This document shows positions 35,558 through 43,173 of a stretch of DNA of 64,000 nt, piece after piece. Position 1 is the stretch's first letter. Each line of letters opens with the position of its first letter. Source of the stretch: CAJXSN01 sp947492235 (GTDB lineage Bacteria > Pseudomonadota > Alphaproteobacteria > Sphingomonadales > Sphingomonadaceae); assembly GCF_042492175.1 (NCBI RefSeq), contig NZ_CP170453.1, positions 1,054,001 to 1,118,000 of the forward strand. The letters are read 5' to 3'. The notes below the pieces were generated by a model, which saw only the letters and a list, made by a program, of their open reading frames with translations, had not been told where the DNA came from and did no database searches. A program made the position numbers and the translations under genes.

Positions 35558-36349
35558 TCAACCGCGCGGGCGCGCAGCGACCACTTTGGCCCGCTCTGCC
35601 AGATGCTCGGTCACAGCTCGATGTATGCCCGGCGCGCTCGCGACCAGTCCGAAACTGCGCGGATCGCGCTTGTTGTAGCCAAAGGGTTTGCCGAAAGCGT
35701 CGCTGACCGCTGCCCCGGCCTCGCGCGCAATCAGGGCGGCCGCCCCCAGATCCCATTCGAAACCCCAGCGCAGCGTGGCGATCAGGTCCGCCTCGTCGGC
35801 CGCCACCATGGCGACCCGCAGGGCGATGGAATTGGGCTTCTCGACCATGGTCATCAGCCGGTCTTCCTTCATCAGCGAATCAGCCGGAATGCGCGCGCCT
35901 GCCAGTGTCTCGCAGCGCGAGGCGACCAAAGTTTCTCCATTGCGCTGCGCGCCTCTGCCCGCGACCGCCAGCCATTCCTCCTCTCGCGCCGGAGCGCTGA
36001 GCATGCCGATCAGAGGCCGCCCTTCGCTGACCAGAGCAACCGAGACGGCCCATCCGCTGCGCCCGCGAATGAAATCGCGTGTGCCGTCAATCGGATCGAC
36101 CAGCCAGATCAGGCGGTTCTCCATCCGCGCGGGCGAATCGACGGTTTCTTCCGACAGCCAGCCGGCAGACGGCAACAAAGCGCTGAGTTCCCGGCGGAGA
36201 AATTTGTCGACTGCCAGATCGGCCTCGCACACCGGATCGCCGGGCTTTTTCTCCCACGAATGCAGATCATGGCCACTGCCAGGCCAATGGGAATGGGCGA
36301 TCTCGCCCGCCGCGCGGACGATCGCGGCAAAGCGGTCGTGGTCAATCAT
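35558..36349 (-). CDS. Inositol-monophosphatase-fold phosphatase, CysQ-like
   Basis: A 263-residue Mg-dependent phosphatase. Metal motifs: EETVDS (Glu), DPIDGTRDF (DPxDGT) and the late WDLGAAALIAREAGA. The family covers inositol monophosphatase and 3'(2'),5'-bisphosphate nucleotidase (CysQ); the WLVDPIDGTRDFIRG context favours CysQ, which recycles PAP in sulfate assimilation, without being decisive. ATG 36349 (MIDHDR) matches the family; the frame to 36391 has no good site. Divergent from sucC. Confidence 0.88.
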   Translation of the reverse strand: MIDHDRFAAIVRAAGEIAHSHWPGSGHDLHSWEKKPGDPVCEADLAVDKFLRRELSALLPSAGWLSEETVDSPARMENRLIWLVDPIDGTRDFIRGRSGWAVSVALVSEGRPLIGMLSAPAREEEWLAVAGRGAQRNGETLVASRCETLAGARIPADSLMKEDRLMTMVEKPNSIALRVAMVAADEADLIATLRWGFEWDLGAAALIAREAGAAVSDAFGKPFGYNKRDPRSFGLVASAPGIHRAVTEHLAERAKVVAARPRG

Positions 36350-36465
36350 GTGCAGTCCCCCGCAATTGGACAGGCCGGAGACACTTTTCAAGCCGCCTCA
36401 TCCATGCAAAGGCACGTCGCCAAACAGCCCATCTCCCCAGACGACCATTTTCACGAGGACCCTCC

Positions 36466-37680
36466 ATGAACATCCACGAATATCAGGCCAAGGAACTGCT
36501 CTCCAAATACGGCATCGGCATCCCCGCCGGACATGCCGCTATGAGCGTGGAAGAAGCGGTCGAAGCCGCCAAGAAACTTCCCGGGCCGCTTTACGTGGTG
36601 AAGTCGCAAATCCACGCCGGCGGGCGCGGCAAGGGCAAGTTCAAGGAACTGGACGCCGATGCCAAGGGCGGCGTTCGTCTGGCCAAGAGCATCGAAGACG
36701 TCGAATCCGATGCCCGCGACATGCTCGGCAACACGCTGGTCACGATCCAGACCGGTGACGAAGGCAAGCAGGTCAACCGCCTGTATGTGACCGATGGCGT
36801 GGATATCGAGCAGGAATATTACCTCGCCATGCTGGTTGACCGGGCGAGCGGTCAGGTCGCCATGGTCGTCTCCACCGAAGGCGGCATGGATATCGAGGAT
36901 GTGGCGCACAACACGCCCGAGAAAATCACCACGATCACCATCGACCCGGCACAGGGCTTCATGCCGCATCACGGCCGCGCGGCTGCCTTTGCGCTGAAGC
37001 TGGAAGGCGATCTCAACAAGGCGTGCCAGAAGCTTTGCGCGCAGCTTTATACCGCATTCACCGATCTCGATGCTGAAATGCTGGAGATCAATCCGCTGGT
37101 CGAGACGAAAGCCAATGAAAACGGGGATGCCCAGCTGCTGGTGCTCGACACCAAGATGAGCTTCGACGGCAATGCGCTCTATCGTCACAAGGATGTCGAA
37201 GCGATGCGCGACGAGACCGAGGAAGACCCGGCAGAAGTCGAAGCCAGCCAGTACGACCTCGCCTATATCAAGCTCGACGGCAATATTGGCTGCATGGTCA
37301 ATGGCGCTGGCCTGGCCATGGCGACGATGGACATCATCAAGCTGAACGGCGCGTTCCCGGCCAACTTTCTCGATGTGGGCGGCGGCGCGACGACCGAGAA
37401 GGTCACGGCGGCATTCAAGATCATTCTGAAAGACCCGGCGGTCGAAGGCATTCTCGTCAACATCTTCGGCGGGATCATGCGCTGCGATACCATTGCCGAG
37501 GGTATCGTTGTGGCGGCCAAGGAAGTCGATCTGTCGGTTCCGCTGGTGGTCCGTCTGGAAGGCACCAATGTTGCCAAGGGCAAGGAGATCCTCGAGAATT
37601 CGGGCCTCCCCATCGTCAGCGCCGATGATCTGGGCGATGCCGCGAAGAAGATCGTCGCCGAGGTGAAGCAGGCGGCCTGA
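36466..37680 (+). CDS. sucC: Succinyl-CoA synthetase beta subunit
   Basis: A 404-residue ADP-forming subunit with an N-terminal ATP-grasp domain (MNIHEYQAKELL, GGRGKGKF) and a C-terminal domain with GNIGCMVNGAGLAMATMD and the IFGGIMRCD loop. It works in the TCA cycle with SucD, the alpha subunit. sucD is absent here: the next genes are etfB and etfA, after a 185-base gap with its own regulatory signal. Length slightly above E. coli SucC (388). Confidence 0.96.
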   Translation: MNIHEYQAKELLSKYGIGIPAGHAAMSVEEAVEAAKKLPGPLYVVKSQIHAGGRGKGKFKELDADAKGGVRLAKSIEDVESDARDMLGNTLVTIQTGDEGKQVNRLYVTDGVDIEQEYYLAMLVDRASGQVAMVVSTEGGMDIEDVAHNTPEKITTITIDPAQGFMPHHGRAAAFALKLEGDLNKACQKLCAQLYTAFTDLDAEMLEINPLVETKANENGDAQLLVLDTKMSFDGNALYRHKDVEAMRDETEEDPAEVEASQYDLAYIKLDGNIGCMVNGAGLAMATMDIIKLNGAFPANFLDVGGGATTEKVTAAFKIILKDPAVEGILVNIFGGIMRCDTIAEGIVVAAKEVDLSVPLVVRLEGTNVAKGKEILENSGLPIVSADDLGDAAKKIVAEVKQAA

Positions 37681-37757
37681 TTCGCACATTCATCCCTTAT
37701 CGTAGCGCGCGGGGGTCGACCTGCCGCTACGGAAAGGGGGCGGTCTTTGGGCTGCCC

Positions 37758-37774
37758 TTGACGTAAACGTAAAT
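37758..37774 (+). promoter_or_regulatory. LiuR-type palindrome upstream of etfBA
   Basis: TTGACGTAAACGTAAAT is a near-perfect palindrome (TTGACGT-AA-ACGTAAA) resembling the site I recall for LiuR, the MerR-family regulator of branched-chain amino acid breakdown (TTTACGTAAACGTAAA type). It lies about 90 bases before etfB and overlaps a TTGACG -35-like hexamer. No liuR gene is in the window. The rest of the 37681-37865 gap holds an imperfect hairpin (37701-37731) and nothing else I recognise. Confidence 0.6.
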
Positions 37775-37865
37775 GGAACGCAAACACGCAGCGTTCATTG
37801 ATTTATAAAGCGGTCCCGCCCTTTGACGCGTGCCCGATCAAGACATCCGCAAGGAAGGAAAACCC

Positions 37866-38612
37866 ATGAAAATTCTCGTCCCCGTCAAACGGGTGATCGA
37901 TTACAACGTGAAGCCCCGTGTGAAAGCGGACGGCTCCGGCGTCGATCTGGCCAATGTCAAAATGAGCATGAACCCGTTCGACGAAATCGCCGTGGAAGAG
38001 GCGATCCGTCTGAAAGAAGCGGGCAAGGCCGAAGAAATCATCGCCGTTTCGGTCGGCCCGGCCAAGGCGCAGGAAACGCTGCGCACCGCGCTCGCCATGG
38101 GCGCAGACCGTGCCATTCTGGTCGAGACCGATGAAGAAGTCGAGCCGCTCGCCGTCGCCAAGATCCTGAAGGCCATTGCCGACGAAGAAACGCCGGGCAT
38201 CGTGATGCTGGGCAAGCAGTCCATTTCCGACGACAGCAACCAGACCGGCCAGATGCTCGCCGCCCTGATGGGCCGCCCGCAAGGCACCTTTGCCAACACG
38301 GTGGAGGTCGATGGCGACAGCGTTACCGTGAAGCGCGAAATCGACGGCGGTCTGCAGACGGTCAAGCTGACGATGCCCGCCATCGTCACCACCGATCTGC
38401 GCCTGAACGAGCCGCGCTATGCTTCGCTGCCGAACATCATGAAGGCCAAGAAAAAGCCGCTCGATAGCAAGACGCCCGCCGATTATGGCGTCGATATCGC
38501 GCCGCGCCTCAAGACGACCAATGTCTCCGAGCCGCCTGTGCGGCAGGCCGGCGAGAAGGTCGAAGACGTCGATGCTCTGGTCGCCAAGATCAAAGCCCTC
38601 GGCATCGCCTGA
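37866..38612 (+). CDS. etfB: Electron transfer flavoprotein beta subunit
   Basis: A 248-residue subunit. MKILVPVKRVID at the start, the NPFDEIAVEEA segment, GKQSISDDSNQTG and the C-terminal LKTTNVSEPP stretch that wraps around the alpha subunit. With EtfA it carries electrons from acyl-CoA dehydrogenases to ETF:quinone oxidoreductase. ATG 37866 follows GGAAGGAAAACC. Forms an operon with etfA, 38 bases downstream. A LiuR-type palindrome precedes it. Confidence 0.96.
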   Translation: MKILVPVKRVIDYNVKPRVKADGSGVDLANVKMSMNPFDEIAVEEAIRLKEAGKAEEIIAVSVGPAKAQETLRTALAMGADRAILVETDEEVEPLAVAKILKAIADEETPGIVMLGKQSISDDSNQTGQMLAALMGRPQGTFANTVEVDGDSVTVKREIDGGLQTVKLTMPAIVTTDLRLNEPRYASLPNIMKAKKKPLDSKTPADYGVDIAPRLKTTNVSEPPVRQAGEKVEDVDALVAKIKALGIA

Positions 38613-38650
38613 GCCTTACCAACGCAACTTTTTTCTAAAGGACCCATAGG

Positions 38651-39580
38651 ATGAAAACTCTCGTTCTGGTCGAACATGACAACGCGTCGGTAAAGGACGC
38701 AACGCTGGCAGTGGTAACTGCTGCTTCCAAACTGGGTGAAGTGCATCTGCTCGTCGCTGGCTCCGGCTGCGCCGCGGTGGCTGACGAAGCCGCCAAGATT
38801 GCCGGTGTGGGCAAAGTGCATCTCGCCGATGACCCGGCTTACGAAAACCAGCTGGCCGAAAACGTCGCGCCGCTGGCCGCCGACCTCATGGGGCACCACG
38901 ACGCGTTCCTCGCGCCGGCCACCACCAACGGCAAGAACATCGCCCCGCGCGTCGCCGCGCTGCTCGACGTGATGCAGATTTCGGACATCCTGTCGGTCGA
39001 AGGCGAGAAGACCTTTACCCGCCCGATCTACGCAGGCAACGCCATTGCGACGGTCGAAAGCACCGAGGACAAGCTGGTCATCACCGTTCGCGGCACCGCG
39101 TTCGACAAGGCCGCCACTGAAGGCGGTTCGGGCACGGTAGAATCCGTCTCCGGCCCCGGCGATGCGGGCACCTCCAGCTTCGTGGGTGAGGAAATCGCCG
39201 AGAGCGACCGCCCCGAACTGACCAGCGCCAAGGTCATCGTCTCCGGCGGCCGCGCGCTGAAGGATGGCGAGACTTTCGAGCAGATCATCACCCCGCTGGC
39301 CGACAAGCTGGGCGCAGGCATCGGCGCATCGCGCGCTGCCGTCGACGCGGGCTATGTGCCGAACGATTATCAGGTCGGCCAGACCGGCAAGATCGTCGCT
39401 CCCGAAGTGTACATCGCCATCGGCATTTCCGGCGCGATCCAGCATCTGGCGGGCATGAAGGATTCCAAGACGATCATCGCGATCAACAAGGATGAAGACG
39501 CACCAATCTTCCAGGTCGCCGATATCGGCCTAGTCGCCGATCTGTTCAATGCTGTGCCGGAACTGACCGGCAAGCTCTGA
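38651..39580 (+). CDS. etfA: Electron transfer flavoprotein alpha subunit
   Basis: A 309-residue FAD-binding subunit with the C-terminal FAD signature VSGGRALKDGE and the late IGISGAIQHLAGM and IAINKDEDAPIFQVADIG segments. Partner of EtfB. A 7-bp hairpin (39589-39608) follows the stop but lacks a T tract. Confidence 0.96.
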   Translation: MKTLVLVEHDNASVKDATLAVVTAASKLGEVHLLVAGSGCAAVADEAAKIAGVGKVHLADDPAYENQLAENVAPLAADLMGHHDAFLAPATTNGKNIAPRVAALLDVMQISDILSVEGEKTFTRPIYAGNAIATVESTEDKLVITVRGTAFDKAATEGGSGTVESVSGPGDAGTSSFVGEEIAESDRPELTSAKVIVSGGRALKDGETFEQIITPLADKLGAGIGASRAAVDAGYVPNDYQVGQTGKIVAPEVYIAIGISGAIQHLAGMKDSKTIIAINKDEDAPIFQVADIGLVADLFNAVPELTGKL

Positions 39581-39652
39581 AACAGAGCGATCTCAGTAGT
39601 TTGAGATCAAAGACACAATTGTCCCCGGCATCGCGGCTTGTTAAGAAAAGCT

Positions 39653-40603
39653 ATGATGTCGGGGATTTTTGTGTCGTCTTTTGCTTTTCTCGCGCGCCTG
39701 AGCGCCCTTGTTGCCGCCTTGGGACTCGCCGCGACCGGACTGAATGCCGCTTCTGACACAGAGGCGGTGGTTCTCGCCCAATTATCGCCGTGGAACCTCG
39801 ACTATGGCGAGGACCGGTGCCGGTTGATCCGCTTTTTTGGCGAAGGCGATAACCGGGTCGTTCTGGTCATGGAGCAGTTCGGCCTGTCATCCCATTTCGA
39901 GCTGATCCTGGCAGGCAAACCGCTCCGGCGGTTCAGGCGTCACGACAACGTCTCCCTGCAAATGGGGCCGGGTTTCGAAGCCTTCGAGCGCAAGTTCCAG
40001 CGCGGCAATCTGGGCGAGATCGAACCGGCCTTGATCTTTGGCAGCATTTCCCCGGTCCATGGCGCACTGGAAGCAGACGACGATCCGGACACCGATGATA
40101 TTCGTATGCTCGAAGACAGCTATCATCCTACCGGAACAAGCCTGAAAGACAATGGCGCGGCGATTCAATGGATCGTGGTCTCGGACGAGAATGAGACTGT
40201 CCGCCTGATGACCGGAGACATGGCAAAACCGTTTGCCGCGCTAACTCAATGCACGGACAATCTGATCCGCAGCTGGGACGTCGATCCGGAGGTGGCCGCA
40301 TCGGTTGTGACCCCGCCCAAAATCCTCAACGTCATGGATGTCGCGCCCAAAATCCAGCGGAACTATCCCAAAAAGGCTATGTATCGTGGCCAGTCGGCCA
40401 ACATTCAATTGCGGCTTATCATCGATGAGAGCGGCGCGATTGAGAATTGCACGCGGATTGACGTGACCGAAGCGGAGAATTTCACGAATATTGCGTGTAA
40501 GGTTTTCCTCGAGCATGCGAAATTCGAGCCTGCACGTGACGCTGCTGGAAATCCGGTGCGGACCTACAGCATGCAGCGCATCCGCTATGTTATGGGCGGG
40601 TAG
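39653..40603 (+). CDS. Exported protein with a TonB-like C-terminal domain
   Basis: A 316-residue protein: N-terminal hydrophobic export or anchor segment to about 30, an unclassified middle domain, and a C-terminal region (about 215-316) with YPKKAMYRGQSANIQLRLIIDESG-type spacing, CTRIDVTEAENF and FEPARDAAGNPV, typical of TonB C-terminal-like domains. A TonB role is unlikely, as no proline-rich linker is visible. ATG 39653 is chosen (a TTG at 39638 is an alternative). Base composition is less GC-rich than its neighbours. Confidence 0.78.
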   Translation: MMSGIFVSSFAFLARLSALVAALGLAATGLNAASDTEAVVLAQLSPWNLDYGEDRCRLIRFFGEGDNRVVLVMEQFGLSSHFELILAGKPLRRFRRHDNVSLQMGPGFEAFERKFQRGNLGEIEPALIFGSISPVHGALEADDDPDTDDIRMLEDSYHPTGTSLKDNGAAIQWIVVSDENETVRLMTGDMAKPFAALTQCTDNLIRSWDVDPEVAASVVTPPKILNVMDVAPKIQRNYPKKAMYRGQSANIQLRLIIDESGAIENCTRIDVTEAENFTNIACKVFLEHAKFEPARDAAGNPVRTYSMQRIRYVMGG

Positions 40604-40609
40604 TCTGGG

Positions 40610-41281
40610 TCACTGGCTCATCGCCGCCTTCGCGCAGTTTCTGAAGGTCCGGCGCACGATCTGCCGCCGTCTTTCGCGTTCTTTTGCCGGAAGTTCCTGA
40701 CGGCTCTCCCGCTCGAACAGAGCCTCCAGCACGATCCCGCGTTCGTGTTCCGGGCTGTCGATCCGGTCCATCAGCCGGGTCAGAGCGCGCCGCGTGGTCA
40801 TGTCCGACGCAGCCTGCTCCACCCGCTCAAGGCTCGCATCATCGACGATCTCATACACCGCCTGCCCTTCGCCCGTGGACAGGCCTTCCAGCGAAACGGT
40901 GTGCACACCGGCAGCCTTTGCGCTGTCGCGCTGGTCGAGGCGCACGCGATGCCGCAGCGATTGCAGTTCGCCGCGCATCGCCCATGTCACATGGGTGGAG
41001 AAACTGGCCTTGGCGCGGTCGTAGCTTTGCACCGCGCGGTGGATCGCGATGGCGCAGGCCTGCCGGGCATCATCCTCCATATCGCGCAGGCCATAGCGCG
41101 CGGTCAGATGCTGGATGCGCGGGGCGAGCAAGAGAAAGATGCGGCGATGCAGATGGTCGAGCCTATGGCGATCATGGCGGTGGGCGCGGGATGAACGGGT
41201 GCCGTCCGCCACCTGACGCCTCTCAATTGCCTGTGCTTCGAGAACCGCTTCTTCGAGCGCGTGCTGTGCGGCCTGCGGCAT
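40610..41281 (-). CDS. Divergent sigma-70-like protein
   Basis: A 223-residue basic protein. Residues about 45-115 resemble sigma region 2 (LLLAPRIQHLTARYG, MEDDARQACAIAIHRAVQSY, FSTHVTWAMRGEL), followed by a second helical part rich in Arg. Region 4 is not clear. It may be a divergent sigma factor or a DNA-binding relative; the family is not certain. Transcribed in the same direction as the FlbT-like gene 69 bases upstream. Confidence 0.7.
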   Translation of the reverse strand: MPQAAQHALEEAVLEAQAIERRQVADGTRSSRAHRHDRHRLDHLHRRIFLLLAPRIQHLTARYGLRDMEDDARQACAIAIHRAVQSYDRAKASFSTHVTWAMRGELQSLRHRVRLDQRDSAKAAGVHTVSLEGLSTGEGQAVYEIVDDASLERVEQAASDMTTRRALTRLMDRIDSPEHERGIVLEALFERESRQELPAKERERRRQIVRRTFRNCAKAAMSQ

Positions 41282-41350
41282 ATCCCTCTCCCGTCACCAA
41301 GTGCTGACAAGGGATGGAGCGGGTGGCCCTGCAGTATGGCCAACGGAGCC

Positions 41351-41812
41351 CTAGGTATTGACGGCTAGGGGAATGGACTGCGGCATGGGTTTACGAAGCG
41401 GCAATTGCCGGTTCTCGCCGGTCTGCATCAGCCGAGCCAGCGCGCGCAGCGCGTCTAGCGCAGTCGGGATATCGCCTTGCCCTAGCGCCGCCACATAGCG
41501 CGAACAGTGGGCCTGCGCGGGTGTCGTGCGCATCATGGCGACCAGCGTATTGAGCGCCGCAATCATTTCGCTGCGCTGCGCCGCAAGAGCCTCCGGATGG
41601 CTTTCGAGGTGCACGGTTTCGCGGTACAATTCGCCGAGGGCACGGCATATCTCGGACGGATCGGCGCGGGCCACCGAACGCACGATGCTGGCCGAGGGGC
41701 TGAACCGCAGGCGGCAGGGCGAGCGCGCCTCTATCAGGGCGCCATTGACGAAAATCTGCTCGCCGGAGCGCAGGGAAAGGGTCTGATGCGTGGCGTGGGG
41801 TTTCTGTGCCAT
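41351..41812 (-). CDS. flbT: FlbT-like flagellin-regulation protein
   Basis: A 153-residue protein. The N terminus LSLRSGEQIFVNGALIEAR matches the start of FlbT (family pattern: GE, then FVNGA), with the later helical part also of family length. FlbT binds flagellin mRNA and represses its translation in Caulobacter. No other flagellar gene is in this window, so this copy may be an orphan or regulate something else. Confidence 0.72.
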   Translation of the reverse strand: MAQKPHATHQTLSLRSGEQIFVNGALIEARSPCRLRFSPSASIVRSVARADPSEICRALGELYRETVHLESHPEALAAQRSEMIAALNTLVAMMRTTPAQAHCSRYVAALGQGDIPTALDALRALARLMQTGENRQLPLRKPMPQSIPLAVNT

Positions 41813-41889
41813 ATCCCGTTGTAGAGGGATGGGCGGGTTTGCGGGCGCTATCGGTTCGGCAGGACTGTGCGAGGCCTGTACAGGACCGG

Positions 41890-43173
41890 TCAGATCAACA
41901 CATCAAGCGTATGGATCGTCATCCCGACCAATCCGCCGACCAGAGTCCCGTTGATGCGGATGAATTGAAGGTCACGCCCCACCGCGCCCTCCACCCGGTC
42001 GGTGACGGTTGTCGCATCCCACCGCTTGACGGTTTCCGACACCAGTTGAACGATCTGCTGGCCATAGCGCGTGGCCACGCCCACTGCCGTGCGGCGGGCA
42101 AAGCGGTTGACCTGCATTTGCAGGCGCTTGTCCTGCTTCAGCGCATCGCCCAGCTCTTTCAGGCCCTTGCGCATCTCGCCGCCCAGAGCGCTATCGGGAT
42201 CACGGGCGCGGCGGATCAGCGAGCGGCGGATCCGCTCCCAGACGCCCAGCCACCACTCAGCGACGGCCGGGTTCTCGAGCAGATCGCGCTTCATCTCTTC
42301 CACCCGTTCACGCGTGACCGGATCGTGCTGCAGATCCTGCCCCAGCTTCTCCATCCCTTCCTGGATTTTCTCGCGCAGGGGGTGGTCGGGATCGACCAGC
42401 ACTTCGGCCAACAAGCGGTAAAGGCCATCCAGAACCGAAGCTGAAATCCGCTCGTCGAGGCCGGTCCAGCGCAGCACCGAATTGGCGCGCTGGCTGATGA
42501 TATCGCGCACCGTTTCCTCATTGTCCTCCAGCGTCAGACCGGTCCAGCGGATCACCCCGTCCATCAGTGGCAGATGGCGATTATCGGCGATGGCGTTTTC
42601 GAGCATCCGCCCGAGCAGCGGAGCCACGTCGATCTTCGCCACCTGGGCCGCCAGCCCGCTGCGCACCTGTGTGCCCAGCCGGTTGGGATCGAGTGATTCG
42701 AGGATTTCGGCAAAAAGCTCCGCCGCACCGCCGGTAATGCGCGAGCGGGTGCCGCCTTCGGCATTGGCCTCCGGATCGACCAGAAATTCACCCGCAGCGC
42801 CCGCCACATTCATCCCCTGCATCCGCCGTGCGACAACGGCAGGCGTGAGGAAATTGGTCCGCAGGAAATCCGCCATCGTGTCGGCGATGCGGTCCTTGTT
42901 GTTGGGGATGATCGCGGTATGCGGGATCGGCAGGCCGAGCGGATGGCGGAACAGCGCCGTGACCGCGAACCAGTCCGCCAGTCCGCCGACCAGAGCAGCC
43001 TCGGCAAACGCATTCACGAAGCCCCAGGCCGGATGCAGATCGAGCACCTGCTTCGTCGCAAGGAAGATGCTGCCCATCAGCACCAGCATCGCCGTCGCGG
43101 TGATCCGCATGATGCGCGCGCGGTCAGGCGGGATGGGCGCCATACCGGGTGCTATCGCCAACCGCTTTTTCAC
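41890..43173 (-). CDS. DUF445 family membrane protein
   Basis: A 427-residue protein with N-terminal membrane segments (about 23-40 and 50-75), the ALVGGLADWFAVTALFRHPLG signature of DUF445, a long helical middle, and a C-terminal hydrophobic segment with GTLVGGLVGM. The function of DUF445 is unknown. Its start overlaps the RND pump stop by 4 bases (ATGA), placing it in the efflux operon. Confidence 0.9.
   Translation of the reverse strand: MKKRLAIAPGMAPIPPDRARIMRITATAMLVLMGSIFLATKQVLDLHPAWGFVNAFAEAALVGGLADWFAVTALFRHPLGLPIPHTAIIPNNKDRIADTMADFLRTNFLTPAVVARRMQGMNVAGAAGEFLVDPEANAEGGTRSRITGGAAELFAEILESLDPNRLGTQVRSGLAAQVAKIDVAPLLGRMLENAIADNRHLPLMDGVIRWTGLTLEDNEETVRDIISQRANSVLRWTGLDERISASVLDGLYRLLAEVLVDPDHPLREKIQEGMEKLGQDLQHDPVTRERVEEMKRDLLENPAVAEWWLGVWERIRRSLIRRARDPDSALGGEMRKGLKELGDALKQDKRLQMQVNRFARRTAVGVATRYGQQIVQLVSETVKRWDATTVTDRVEGAVGRDLQFIRINGTLVGGLVGMTIHTLDVLI

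Noticed and set aside
36451..37689. 412-codon minus-strand frame antisense to sucC
   Set aside because: Shadow of sucC; no motif and wrong composition.
37701..37731. CGTAGCG...CGCTACG hairpin after sucC
   Set aside because: Long loop and no T tract; at best a weak Rho-dependent signal.
39589..39608. GATCTCA...TGAGATC hairpin after etfA
   Set aside because: A 7-bp stem without a T tract; not enough for a terminator call.
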